Shown piece by piece: positions 16,393-25,704 of a DNA stretch of 64,000 nucleotides; within the stretch, counting starts at the first letter, position 1, and each line of letters begins with the position of its first letter. The notes under the pieces were generated by a model, which was not told the DNA's origin, searched no databases, and was given only the letters and a program-made list of their open reading frames with translations. The position numbers and the translations under genes were made by a program. The DNA comes from Persephonella hydrogeniphila (GTDB taxonomy: Bacteria; Aquificota; Aquificia; Aquificales; Hydrogenothermaceae). The stretch lies in NCBI RefSeq assembly GCF_900215515.1, contig NZ_OBEI01000005.1:1-64000 (forward strand), written 5' to 3'.

Positions 16393-17046
16393 TTACCCCT
16401 TCACAAGCATATTTTCTAATTTTTCTATTATAGACATTACTTTTTCGTTCTTTGTTTTGTAGCTTGCCCTGTTAACTATCAGTTTGGCTGATGAGGGTCT
16501 TATCTCCTCAATGACAACAAGTCCGTTTTCTTTCAATGTTCTACCTGTTTCGACGATATCAACGATAAAATCTGCAAGACCTACAAGAGGTGCAAGTTCT
16601 ATAGAACCGTAAAGCTCTATAATCTGAACCTTTATTCCTTTCTCTCCAAAAAAATCCTTTGCTATGTTGGGATATTTTGTGGCTATCTTTAACAAAGTAG
16701 GGTTTGCAAAATACTTTTCTTTGTCTTCAGGTAAACCGGCAACCATTATGGTACATACACCAATACCTAAATCTACAGGTCTATAAACATCTGGCTTCAT
16801 TTCAAGAAGAACATCATCTCCTGCAACACCTATATCTGCAACTCCATACTCAACATACGTAGGAACATCTTTTGCCCTTACAAGCAAAAAATTAAAATCT
16901 TCTGTCTCTAATATCAGTTTTCTTGAATCCTGAGATGGTTTTTCGTTTAAGATACCACACTGGTTAAAAATAGATATAGTCTGCTCAAAAAGCCTTCCTT
17001 TTGGAAGAGCCACAGTAATTTTCTCTGTAGACAGCTTCTTTACCAT
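16393..17046 (-). CDS. hisG: ATP phosphoribosyltransferase, short form
   Basis: First enzyme of histidine synthesis, 217 residues. Motifs include VALPKGRLFEQTI, YGVADIGVAGDDVL, YGSIELAPLVGLADFIVDIVETGRTL. The regulatory C-terminal domain is absent, so this is the short HisGs form that normally needs HisZ; no hisZ is in the window. The ATG follows the minE stop directly, with AAGGG five bases before it. Its place among min genes is not functional in any obvious way. Confidence 0.93.
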   Translation of the reverse strand: MVKKLSTEKITVALPKGRLFEQTISIFNQCGILNEKPSQDSRKLILETEDFNFLLVRAKDVPTYVEYGVADIGVAGDDVLLEMKPDVYRPVDLGIGVCTIMVAGLPEDKEKYFANPTLLKIATKYPNIAKDFFGEKGIKVQIIELYGSIELAPLVGLADFIVDIVETGRTLKENGLVVIEEIRPSSAKLIVNRASYKTKNEKVMSIIEKLENMLVKG

Positions 17047-17298
17047 CTATTCCCTTCTGTCCTTTGCAAATGGAATACTTATCCAGAGCTGGTCTACTTC
17101 TCCGTCATTTTTCAGGTCTACTTCGATTCTTTTTGAGTCGAACTGGGGGTATTTAGAAAATACCTGAATCAGATCTTCCTGAAGAATGTCTGCAAAATTA
17201 GGGGGTAGACCTTTCCTTTCGTAAGAAAGAACCATCATAAGTCTTTCTTTAGCTACCTCTGAAGATTTTTTTCTTCTGAAAATATCAAATATCGACAT
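17047..17298 (-). CDS. minE: Cell division topological specificity factor MinE
   Basis: Stimulates MinD ATPase and drives Min oscillation or its equivalent. The 83 residues start with the amphipathic membrane-targeting MSIFDIFRRKKSS, followed by the MinD-contact helix SEVAKERLMMVLSYERKG and a C-terminal beta-alpha-beta dimer domain. GGGAGG precedes the ATG, two bases after minD. Family length and motifs are normal. Confidence 0.93.
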   Translation of the reverse strand: MSIFDIFRRKKSSEVAKERLMMVLSYERKGLPPNFADILQEDLIQVFSKYPQFDSKRIEVDLKNDGEVDQLWISIPFAKDRRE

Positions 17299-17300
17299 TA

Positions 17301-18089
17301 CTACCTCCCAAATAACCTTGCAAAAAATCCTTTTTTGAACTCAAGCTCATTAAAAGGAACTTCTTCTCCTTCAAGCCTTCTTGCTATATTTACAAGTGCC
17401 TTTGCTGCAGGGTATTCTTCTTTATGAAGAACGATAGGTTCTCCTTTGTTTGTGAAATCAACCATTTTTTCCTCATCTGGAACTATTCCTATCTTAGGTA
17501 TCTGTAAAATTTCCTCAACATCTTCTACAGAGAGCATCTCACCCTTCTTTACCTGATGGGCTTTAATCCTATTTATAACAAGGGATATCTTTTCTTTATC
17601 CATCTTTTCAAGGAGACCTATTATTCTATCTGCATCTCTTACAGACGAAACTTCAGGATTTGTTACAACAAGAGCTTCATCTGCAGGAGTTGCAGCTGTT
17701 TTAAATCCACTTTCTATTCCTGCCGGTGAATCAATAAAAATGTAATCGAAATCTTCCCTTACTTCCTCTACTATAGCCTGAAGCTGTTCTGGCTTGACAG
17801 CATCCTTATCCTTAGTTTGTGCAGCAGGCAGTAGAAAAAGGGAAAGACCCCTTTTATCTTTAACAAATGCCTTTTTTGGAAGAACCCTTCCCTCTACAAC
17901 ATCAACTATGTCGTAAACTATACGATTTTCAAGCCCAAGTATCATATCTAAGTTTCTAAGACCTATATCTGCATCTATTGTAAGGACTTTTTTTCCCATA
18001 GAAGCGAGAGCCGTTGCTATATTTGCTGTAACGGTAGTTTTCCCAACCCCGCCTTTTCCTGAAGTAACCACAATTACTCTTGCTGCCAT
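17301..18089 (-). CDS. minD: Septum site-determining ATPase MinD
   Basis: Membrane-associated ATPase that recruits MinC. Deviant Walker A is SGKGGVGKTT, followed by DADIGLRNLDMILGLEN and IDSPAGIE. The C-terminal amphipathic helix FKKGFFARLFGR is the membrane targeting sequence. I chose the ATG at 18089 (262 residues), with GAGG eight bases upstream; the ATG at 18095 is only two bases from that site. It follows minC by 9-15 bases. Confidence 0.94.
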   Translation of the reverse strand: MAARVIVVTSGKGGVGKTTVTANIATALASMGKKVLTIDADIGLRNLDMILGLENRIVYDIVDVVEGRVLPKKAFVKDKRGLSLFLLPAAQTKDKDAVKPEQLQAIVEEVREDFDYIFIDSPAGIESGFKTAATPADEALVVTNPEVSSVRDADRIIGLLEKMDKEKISLVINRIKAHQVKKGEMLSVEDVEEILQIPKIGIVPDEEKMVDFTNKGEPIVLHKEEYPAAKALVNIARRLEGEEVPFNELEFKKGFFARLFGR

Positions 18090-18104
18090 TTTCATTACCT
18101 CTAT

Positions 18105-18707
18105 CTATTTAATTCTTTCTATAACTATATGGTTATCTTCTATATAAGCTCTTTCAGGATGCTCTGGAGTTTCGGGATTATCAGGGGATCTTGTAAAAAA
18201 GTTTCCTATCCTGAGCTGCTGGGGAACAAGTTTAAGAGCCATGACTGTAGCAGTCTCATCTCCATTTGCCCCTGCATGGACAACTCCCCTTAATGTTCCC
18301 ATGACAATAACATTTCCTGAAGCTACAATATAAGCATCAGGATTAACATCTCCAATAATCAAAATATCTCCATCGTATTCTACTCTTTGACCACTTCTTA
18401 CAGTCTTATTTATAATTTTTAAAGATTTTTTTTCTGTTATTTCTGGAATCTTTTTTACAGTTTTTTTCTTTTTTTCAGCTTTATAGCCTAATACTCTCGT
18501 GTTGTATTTCTTCAAAATATTTTCAATCTGTTCTATCTGCTGCTCAGAAAGATCTGAGTCTGAAAGGTCAAGAATTGAAACAGAACCTTTGAAAAAAGTA
18601 GATGATAATTTTTCTTCAAGCTCTTTAAGATTTTCTTCAAATGTTTTGCTGCTGTCCAATTTGATTAGTAAAGCCGGAACAGTAACTCCTTTAATTTCTA
18701 ATCCCAA
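18105..18707 (-). CDS. minC: Septum site-determining protein MinC
   Basis: Inhibitor of FtsZ assembly. The 200 residues comprise a variable N-terminal domain (about 1-85), a Lys-rich linker (AEKKKKTVKKIP) and a C-terminal beta-helix domain with RSGQRVEYDGDILIIGDVNP, ASGNVIVMGTLRGVVHAG and NGDETATVMAL, all strongly conserved in MinC. The start is TTG at 18707 with only AGAGAG nearby. It is the first gene of a long minus-strand transcript reaching fabL. Confidence 0.93.
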   Translation of the reverse strand: MGLEIKGVTVPALLIKLDSSKTFEENLKELEEKLSSTFFKGSVSILDLSDSDLSEQQIEQIENILKKYNTRVLGYKAEKKKKTVKKIPEITEKKSLKIINKTVRSGQRVEYDGDILIIGDVNPDAYIVASGNVIVMGTLRGVVHAGANGDETATVMALKLVPQQLRIGNFFTRSPDNPETPEHPERAYIEDNHIVIERIK

Positions 18708-18734
18708 AGTTTTCTCTCTTGTGTAATTTTGGTA

Positions 18735-18763
18735 TATAAACTATCATAATATACTTTAAGCAA
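18735..18763 (-). promoter_or_regulatory. Promoter of the minC-fabL transcript
   Basis: On the minus strand TTGCTT (18763-18758) and TTTATA (18740-18735) are separated by 17 bases, a fair sigma-70 promoter. Transcription would begin near 18728, about 20 bases before the minC TTG. The nine following genes have gaps of at most 15 bases or overlap, so this may be the main promoter for all of them. Confidence 0.5.
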
Positions 18764-18797
18764 AAATTTCAATTTTAAAAGGAGGATTTACCGATAA

Positions 18798-20078
18798 ATG
18801 GAAGATTCCTTCAGTCCTTACTTTCATTTCGTCGATAACGAACTGTACTGCGAAAAAACCCCTGTAAAAAAAATAGCAAAAGAGTTTGGTACACCTGTTT
18901 ATATATACAGTAAAAATGCGATCTTAGAAAAAATAAGAGAGTACAAAGAAGCCTTTAAAGAATATCCTACACTTATCTGTTATGCTGCAAAAGCAAACTC
19001 AAATCTATCTATCTTAAAAATATTTCAGGAAGAAGGGCTCGGCCTTGATATTGTATCAGGCGGAGAATTATACAGAGGTCTCAAAGCAGAGTTTGATCCA
19101 AAAAAAATAGTTTATGCAGGTGTTGGTAAAACAGATAAGGAACTTATAGATGCTATAGATACAGGGATTCTCTCTTTTAATGTTGAAAGCCTGATGGAAC
19201 TTGATGTCTTAGATGAGCTTTCAGAAAAAGTAGGGAAAAAAGCAGATATATCAATCAGGGTAAACCCTGACGTAAATCCCAAAACCCATCCTTATATTTC
19301 CACAGGACTAAGAAAAAGCAAATTTGGTATAGATATGGAAGATGCCCTTGAGGCTTATAAAATTGCTTCAAGGAAAAAAAATCTAAACATAGTGGGTATT
19401 CACTGCCATATAGGCTCCCAGATAATGGATGTTTCTCCGTACGAAGAAGCTGTTGAAAAATTAGTACAGCTTGTTTTTAAGCTAAAAAGAGAAGGAATCG
19501 AGCTAAGACATATAGATATAGGAGGTGGACTTGGAATTAGATACAGACCTGAAGATAATCCACCTCACCCTAAAGAGTTGGCTGAAATTGTTATTCCTTA
19601 TATAAAAGAAACAGGTCTGAAGCTATTAATTGAGCCGGGAAGATCTCTCGTAGGAGAAGCAGGAATTCTTGTTTCGCAGGTTCTTTTCCTGAAAGATAAA
19701 GGAGATAAGCATTTTATAATAATCGACTCAGGGATGAATGATCTTTTAAGACCTGCCATGTATCAGGCGTACCACCATATACTGTCTGTAGAAAAGAAAA
19801 AAGAAAAGGTGATAGCTGATATAGTAGGACCTATATGTGAAACAGGTGATTTTTTTGCCCTCGACAGGGAAATAGATAACTTAAACAGAGGAGATTATCT
19901 CGCAGTTATGAGTGCAGGAGCTTATGGATTTTCTATGTCTTCAAATTACAATACGCGTCCAAGGGCTGCAGAAGTTTTAGTTGACGGAGAAAATTTTTAT
20001 CTTATAAGAAACAGGGAAAGCTACCAGTATATTATACAACCTGAAATAAACGAAAAAATCCAAGGAGAGGTGAAGTAG
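18798..20078 (+). CDS. lysA: Diaminopimelate decarboxylase
   Basis: PLP enzyme that converts meso-diaminopimelate to lysine. The 426 residues show the PLP lysine in CYAAKANSN, GIHCHIGSQI, DIGGGLGIRY, IEPGRSLVGEAG and GPICETGD. An in-frame TAA lies directly before the ATG at 18798, which fixes the start. The ribosome site GGAGG is 12 bases away, longer than usual. purD follows with no gap. Family length is normal. Confidence 0.95.
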   Translation: MEDSFSPYFHFVDNELYCEKTPVKKIAKEFGTPVYIYSKNAILEKIREYKEAFKEYPTLICYAAKANSNLSILKIFQEEGLGLDIVSGGELYRGLKAEFDPKKIVYAGVGKTDKELIDAIDTGILSFNVESLMELDVLDELSEKVGKKADISIRVNPDVNPKTHPYISTGLRKSKFGIDMEDALEAYKIASRKKNLNIVGIHCHIGSQIMDVSPYEEAVEKLVQLVFKLKREGIELRHIDIGGGLGIRYRPEDNPPHPKELAEIVIPYIKETGLKLLIEPGRSLVGEAGILVSQVLFLKDKGDKHFIIIDSGMNDLLRPAMYQAYHHILSVEKKKEKVIADIVGPICETGDFFALDREIDNLNRGDYLAVMSAGAYGFSMSSNYNTRPRAAEVLVDGENFYLIRNRESYQYIIQPEINEKIQGEVK

Positions 20079-21356
<1,278 letters not shown>

Positions 21357-21426
21357 GATTTATAGAAAATATTTTTTCGTTGATTTATAATAAAACCACG
21401 TTTTATTTTTTAAAAGGAGGGTTGTA

Positions 21427-23136
21427 ATGCTTAACTATGACGTTTTAATTGTAGGTGCAGGCGGCGGCGGATTAATGGCAGCACTTGAAGCAAGTAAAGC
21501 AAAAGATGTAAAAGTTGGAGTGGTTACAAAGGTATATCCTACACGTTCACATACAGGAGCTGCACAGGGTGGAATAAATGCAGCACTGGCAAATGTTGAC
21601 CCTTCAGACAGCCCAGAAGTCCACACATTTGATACAGTAAAAGGTTCCGATTATCTTGGAGATCAGGATGCTATCGAGTTTATGTGTACGGAGGCACCCA
21701 AAAGAATATATGAGTTAGAACATTTAGGAGTCCCTTTCTCAAGACTTCCTGACGGAAGAATAGCTCAGAGGCCTTTCGGAGGAGCAGGTTTTCCGAGAAC
21801 ATGTTACGCTGCTGATAAGACAGGACACGTTATTCTCCATACATTATATGAGCAGTGTCTAAAAAACAATGTAGACTTTCTGAACGAATGGTTCGTAAAG
21901 GAGCTACTTGTAGATAATGGAGAGGCTAAAGGAGTTGTTGCTATAGATATAAGATCCGGTGAAGTCCACGTAATAAAGGCAAAAGCCATCATATTTGCCA
22001 CCGGTGGATATGCGAGAGTTTACTGGGTAAGAAACTCAAATGCAATAGGTTCCACAGGAGACGGAGTAGCCCTTTGTTATAGAGCAGGAATACCTATAAA
22101 AGATATGGAATTCGTACAGTTCCACCCAACAGGATTGAGATCAACTGGAATACTTGTTACCGAAGGTGCAAGAGGTGAAGGTGGATACCTTATAAACAAC
22201 AAAGGCGAAAGATTTATGGAAAGATATGCTCCCAATAAGATGGAGCTGGCTCCAAGGGATCTTGTCTCAAGAGCGATAGAGACTGAAATCCTCGAAGGAA
22301 GAGGATGGGGTGAAGGTATGATGGCCTATGTCCATCTTGATCTCAGGCATCTGGGAGCACAAAAGATAAAAGAAAGATTACCACAGATAAGAATGCTTGC
22401 AATAGATTTTGAGGGTGTCGATCCTATAGAAGAACCTATTCCTGTAAGACCAACAGCCCACTACTCTATGGGGGGTATACATGTTGAAGATTATGAGTCT
22501 TCAATGACACCGGTAAAAGGTGTTTACGCAGTAGGTGAATGTGCCTGTGTTTCTGTTCACGGGGCAAACAGATTAGGTGGAAATTCCCTTTTAGATATTG
22601 TTGTATTCGGTAAACCTGCAGGAGCCCACGCAGTAGAATATGCACGAAATAAACCTGAAGATAATTCCTATGATTATAAAGCAGAAGAAGAGAGGGCAAG
22701 AAGGGAAGTTGAAGAACTTCTGAAAAAAGAAGGTACAGAAAATATCAACAACATCAGAATGGAAATGGCACAAACTATGTGGGATAAAGTTGGTATTTTC
22801 AGGGAAGAAAAACCTATGAAGGAAGCTATTGAAAAAATAAAAGAACTGAAAGAAAGATACAAAAACCTTGCTGTTGGAGACAGTGGAAAACTGTTTAACA
22901 CAGCACTTATAAATTACCTTGAGTTAGGATATCTCCTTGATCTTGCAGAGGTTATTGCAATAACTGCAGAAATGAGGAAAGAATCAAGAGGTGCCCATGC
23001 AAGAAGGGATTACCCAGAAAGGGATGACGAAAACTTCCTTAAACACTCTCTTGCCTATTATACTGAAGACGGTCCAAAAATAGAGTACTCTGAAGTAAGA
23101 ATAACAAAATACCAGCCTCAAGAAAGAAAATACTAA
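21427..23136 (+). CDS. Succinate dehydrogenase / fumarate reductase flavoprotein subunit
   Basis: FAD subunit of complex II-type enzymes, 569 residues. It has the dinucleotide fold VGAGGGGLMAAL and RSHTGAAQGG with the His for covalent FAD. Substrate-site motifs are FVQFHPTG, LVTEGARGEGG, HYSMGGIHV and HGANRLGGNSLLD. In a reductive-TCA organism it would act as fumarate reductase; direction cannot be told from sequence. No iron-sulfur or anchor subunit adjoins it; the gene stands alone between a TATAAT (21386-21391) and a strong terminator. GGAGGG precedes the ATG. Confidence 0.93.
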   Translation: MLNYDVLIVGAGGGGLMAALEASKAKDVKVGVVTKVYPTRSHTGAAQGGINAALANVDPSDSPEVHTFDTVKGSDYLGDQDAIEFMCTEAPKRIYELEHLGVPFSRLPDGRIAQRPFGGAGFPRTCYAADKTGHVILHTLYEQCLKNNVDFLNEWFVKELLVDNGEAKGVVAIDIRSGEVHVIKAKAIIFATGGYARVYWVRNSNAIGSTGDGVALCYRAGIPIKDMEFVQFHPTGLRSTGILVTEGARGEGGYLINNKGERFMERYAPNKMELAPRDLVSRAIETEILEGRGWGEGMMAYVHLDLRHLGAQKIKERLPQIRMLAIDFEGVDPIEEPIPVRPTAHYSMGGIHVEDYESSMTPVKGVYAVGECACVSVHGANRLGGNSLLDIVVFGKPAGAHAVEYARNKPEDNSYDYKAEEERARREVEELLKKEGTENINNIRMEMAQTMWDKVGIFREEKPMKEAIEKIKELKERYKNLAVGDSGKLFNTALINYLELGYLLDLAEVIAITAEMRKESRGAHARRDYPERDDENFLKHSLAYYTEDGPKIEYSEVRITKYQPQERKY

Positions 23137-23141
23137 TCAAT

Positions 23142-23164
23142 AAAGGGCTCTCCCGAGCCCTTTT
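23142..23164 (+). terminator. Rho-independent terminator after the flavoprotein gene
   Basis: GGGCTC (23145-23150), loop TCCC, GAGCCC (23155-23160), extended by AAA/TTT to a nine-pair stem and followed by a T-run. It starts a few bases after the stop at 23136. This is the clearest intrinsic terminator in the window. Confidence 0.85.
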
Positions 23165-23240
23165 CTCCTACAAAACTCCTTTCCAAAAAAGCCATTAAAT
23201 AATAAAATATAAGTCCATCATTATACACGAGGTGTGGCCT

Positions 23241-24020
23241 TTGTTAGTTGATAAAGCATTTGAAGTTACAGAGAATAGATTTATATCAGGAATAACATAT
23301 CTTTTAAAAGTTAAAGCCCCTGAGCTTAAAGATGCTCCGGCTGGATCTTTTGCAATGATAAGGACAACCCTTGAGAATCAGTACGACCCTATGATGAGAA
23401 GAGCTTTTGCCATAGCAGATGTACAGGGAGACGAGATACTCTTTTTTTATGATGTTTATGGAAGAGGAACACAAGTACTGACACATATTAAAAAAGGGGA
23501 AAAAGTAAATATACTTGCACCCCTTGGGAAAAATTTCTTCCCAGAAAACCATTCTCATTATATCCTTGTAGGAGGAGGGATAGGTTTTGCTGGCCTTTCA
23601 CTGTTTATGAAAAAGCTAAAAGAAGAAGGAAAACCCTTTAAAGCAATATATGGAGTCAGAAGAAAAGAACAGCTATCAATGCTCGACTGGATAAAAGAAA
23701 ATGGATTTGAAGATGATGTAATCATATATACAGAAGATGGATCCTATGGAGAAAAAGGCCTTGTTACAAAAGATTTAGAAAATCTTATCAACGAAAATCC
23801 CGGCAGTGCACTTGCAGTATGTGGTCCTAAAGGAATGATGAAAGCTGTCATGGAAGTGGCCAGAAAAAACAAAACACCCGCTTATCTTTCCCTTGAGAGC
23901 AAAATGGCCTGTGGATTTGGCATATGCATAGGATGTGTTATCAAAGATACAGAAAAAAACAATTATGTAAGGGTATGCTATGAAGGACCTGTTTTTGATG
24001 GTTATAAAATAGAGTTTTAG
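23241..24020 (+). CDS. pyrK: Dihydroorotate dehydrogenase electron-transfer subunit (PyrK-like)
   Basis: FAD and [2Fe-2S] protein that passes electrons from dihydroorotate dehydrogenase B to NAD. It has a ferredoxin-reductase-like FAD domain (MMRRAFAIAD), an NAD loop (LVGGGIGFAGLSLF), and a C-terminal cluster motif MACGFGICIGCVI with a later Cys in VRVCYEGP. I chose TTG at 23241 because GAGGTG ends six bases upstream; a GTG at 23232 lies inside that site. Length is 259. No pyrD adjoins it, so a role with another oxidoreductase is possible. Confidence 0.85.
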   Translation: MLVDKAFEVTENRFISGITYLLKVKAPELKDAPAGSFAMIRTTLENQYDPMMRRAFAIADVQGDEILFFYDVYGRGTQVLTHIKKGEKVNILAPLGKNFFPENHSHYILVGGGIGFAGLSLFMKKLKEEGKPFKAIYGVRRKEQLSMLDWIKENGFEDDVIIYTEDGSYGEKGLVTKDLENLINENPGSALAVCGPKGMMKAVMEVARKNKTPAYLSLESKMACGFGICIGCVIKDTEKNNYVRVCYEGPVFDGYKIEF

Positions 24021-24127
24021 AAGAAAAGTTCTTTTACATTAACTTTAGCAGTACATCCGTTTTTTAGGGTGATTTTTAAAATAAAGTCTTCAAAATATTT
24101 TGCAAACAGAGAACTATATAAAATCAG
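24017..24127 (-). CDS. Possible 36-residue ORF starting with CTG
   Basis: On the minus strand an AAGGAG (24140-24135) stands seven bases before a CTG at 24127. From it a 36-codon frame runs to a TAA overlapping the pyrK end. The product, with segments KYFEDFILKITLKNG and KVNVKELFF, reads like real protein and faintly recalls DUF2442-type small proteins. No ATG, GTG or TTG is present in frame. It may be a remnant of a larger gene or a genuine small gene. Confidence is low. Confidence 0.25.
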   Translation of the reverse strand: MILYSSLFAKYFEDFILKITLKNGCTAKVNVKELFF

Positions 24128-24147
24128 ATTATAGCTCCTTCTTAAAC

Positions 24148-24153
24148 TATAAT
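24148..24153 (+). promoter_or_regulatory. -10 element of queD
   Basis: TATAAT lies 32 bases before the queD ATG in the 165-base gap after pyrK. No convincing -35 is present. The divergent small ORF ribosome site lies immediately to its left. Confidence 0.4.
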
Positions 24154-24185
24154 ATTAAGATGTAAATATCTAACGGGGTAAATAA

Positions 24186-24671
24186 ATGAGATACGAGATA
24201 ACAAAAAGATTTAAGTTTGAAGCGGGACACAGAGTCTGGAAGCAGAATTTAATATCAGGAAAAGGTGCAAAACTAATGGGAAAAGAAGTACCTCCCAATC
24301 CATGTCTAAATATCCATGGACACAGCTACAAAGTTGAAGTTACAGTAGGTTCAGACAAACTAAACGAACAGGAAATGGTTATTGATTTTTACCATATAAA
24401 GGCTGCTCTTAAAGACCTTATAGATAACCAGATAGATCATTCTTTTATCATTGACAGAAACGATCCTTTATACCCAACATTTAAAGAGCATTTTGGTTTT
24501 TTGAAACTTTTCGTGGTTGATTTCTGCCCTACAGCCGAAGCACTGGCAAAATTTATATACGATTTTCTTAAGGGAAAGTTAGAAGAAGCTGAACTTCTTG
24601 ACGATATCAAAGTTGTATCTGTCACAGTCTGGGAAACAGAAACAGGAAAAGCTGTTTATAAAGAGGAGTAG
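24186..24671 (+). CDS. queD: 6-carboxytetrahydropterin synthase
   Basis: Second step of 7-deazaguanine (queuosine) synthesis from GTP. The 161 residues have the zinc-binding His of FEAGHRVW, catalytic Cys and zinc His pair in PCLNIHGHSYKVEV, and the closing VTVWETETG. It is longer than E. coli QueD (121), with an insert around 25-38 and 85-110. GGGG lies seven bases before the ATG. A 39-residue membrane protein starts directly after its stop. Confidence 0.9.
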   Translation: MRYEITKRFKFEAGHRVWKQNLISGKGAKLMGKEVPPNPCLNIHGHSYKVEVTVGSDKLNEQEMVIDFYHIKAALKDLIDNQIDHSFIIDRNDPLYPTFKEHFGFLKLFVVDFCPTAEALAKFIYDFLKGKLEEAELLDDIKVVSVTVWETETGKAVYKEE

Positions 24672-24791
24672 ATGGATTTTGTGTATATAGCCGTAGTTTT
24701 TATTATAATGGCTTCTATGACAGCCCTTTACTTTTTTGTCGGGTATAGATTTTTAAAAAAACATAGAGGCAAGAAAAATGGCAATAATTAA
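24672..24791 (+). CDS. 39-residue single-pass membrane protein
   Basis: An ATG directly after the queD stop opens a 39-codon frame: MDFVYIAVVFIIMAS, then a continued hydrophobic stretch, then the basic tail FLKKHRGKKNGNN. This is one membrane helix with a positive cytoplasmic C-terminus. Its end overlaps the next gene by 14 bases, and the overlap carries that gene's GAGG. The overlap pattern and composition suggest a real gene. Function unknown. Confidence 0.55.
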   Translation: MDFVYIAVVFIIMASMTALYFFVGYRFLKKHRGKKNGNN

Positions 24792-25296
24792 GCCTTACAA
24801 TGGAAAGTACCCCAAAATACATCCATCCGCTTTCATAGCAGAAAATGCTGTCATAATAGGAGATGTTGAAATAGGTGAGGACTGTTCTATATGGTATAAC
24901 GTAGTAATCAGAGGAGATGTTAATTATATAAGAATAGGGGATAGAACAAATATTCAGGACGGAACCATCATACATGTAGACCACAAAAAATATCCTACAA
25001 TAATCGGGAAAGAGGTAACTGTAGGGCATAATGTTATGCTTCATGCCTGTACTATTGAAGATAGATGTCTTATAGGGATGTCTGCAACAATAATGGATGG
25101 CGCTGTGGTTGGAAGAGAAAGTATTGTAGGAGCAGGTGCTCTGGTAACTCCCGGAAAAATAATAGAACCCCGCTCTCTCTGGACTGGTTCTCCTGCGAAG
25201 TTCAAAAGGGAACTAACGGAAGAGGAGTTAAAATGGTTGGAGAAATCCTACCAAAATTACATCAGGTATAAAAATTCCTATCTGAATCAGTTATAA
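24778..25296 (+). CDS. Gamma-carbonic anhydrase family protein
   Basis: Left-handed beta-helix hexapeptide protein of 172 residues. The metal-binding His pattern of gamma carbonic anhydrases is present: IIHVDH, then VGHNVMLHAC. Repeats such as IIGDVEIGEDCSIWYNVVIRGD are typical of the YrdA/CaiE-like branch, many of which lack measured anhydrase activity. GAGG lies eight bases before the ATG. A C-terminal helix (EELKWLEKSYQNYIRYK) is standard for the trimer. Confidence 0.88.
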   Translation: MAIIKPYNGKYPKIHPSAFIAENAVIIGDVEIGEDCSIWYNVVIRGDVNYIRIGDRTNIQDGTIIHVDHKKYPTIIGKEVTVGHNVMLHACTIEDRCLIGMSATIMDGAVVGRESIVGAGALVTPGKIIEPRSLWTGSPAKFKRELTEEELKWLEKSYQNYIRYKNSYLNQL

Positions 25297-25330
25297 TATT
25301 CTCCTGCAAAACTAAAAGTAGAGGTAGGAA

Positions 25331-25624
25331 ATGACCAAAGCTGATATTGTTAACTGGATTGCACAAAATAAAGATATAAAAGCATCAAAAAGAGATATAT
25401 CAAAGGTTGTAAACAGGATTTTTGAGATAATAGCTGAAGAGCTTATTGACGGAGAGGATAACCATAAAATTCAGATATCTGGTTTTGGGACTTTTATTGT
25501 AAAAAAGAGAGCACCTAAAATAGGAAGAAATCCCAAAACCAGAGAAGAAAAATTGATACCAGAAAGATTTGGAATATCTTTTAAGGTCGGTAAAAAACTT
25601 CATCGAAAATTAAACGGAGAATAA
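25331..25624 (+). CDS. HU/IHF-family DNA-bending protein
   Basis: 97-residue histone-like protein. The N-terminal helices begin MTKADIVNWIAQ. The beta arm holds ISGFGTFIVKKRAPKIGRNPKTRE, including the conserved RNP-type tip, and the end KVGKKLHRKLNG is basic. HU and IHF cannot be told apart reliably. IHF-like bending would suit the sigma-54 promoter at 8860. TATAAT (25290-25295) and GAGGTAGG precede it. tRNA-Pro follows by three bases and probably shares its transcript. Confidence 0.9.
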   Translation: MTKADIVNWIAQNKDIKASKRDISKVVNRIFEIIAEELIDGEDNHKIQISGFGTFIVKKRAPKIGRNPKTREEKLIPERFGISFKVGKKLHRKLNGE

Positions 25625-25627
25625 GGT

Positions 25628-25703
25628 CGGAGCGTAGCTCAGGCGGTAGAGCACTGGCATGGGGGGCCAGAGGTCGGCGGTTCGAGTCCGCTCGCTCCGA
25701 CCA
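25628..25703 (+). tRNA. tRNA-Pro (GGG)
   Basis: A full cloverleaf of 76 bases: acceptor CGGAGCG/CGCTCCG, D stem GCTC/GAGC, anticodon stem CTGGC/GCCAG with loop ATGGGGG (anticodon GGG), T loop TTCGAGT. The C1-G72 pair and A73 are typical of bacterial tRNA-Pro. CCA is encoded, unlike the three other tRNAs in the window. It ends one base before the convergent GGDEF-EAL gene. Confidence 0.95.
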
Positions 25704-25704
25704 T

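Noticed and set aside
18788-18796. TACCGATAA before lysA as a sigma-28 -10
   Set aside because: The expected TAAA 15 bases upstream is missing and the site overlaps the ribosome-site spacer and the ATG.
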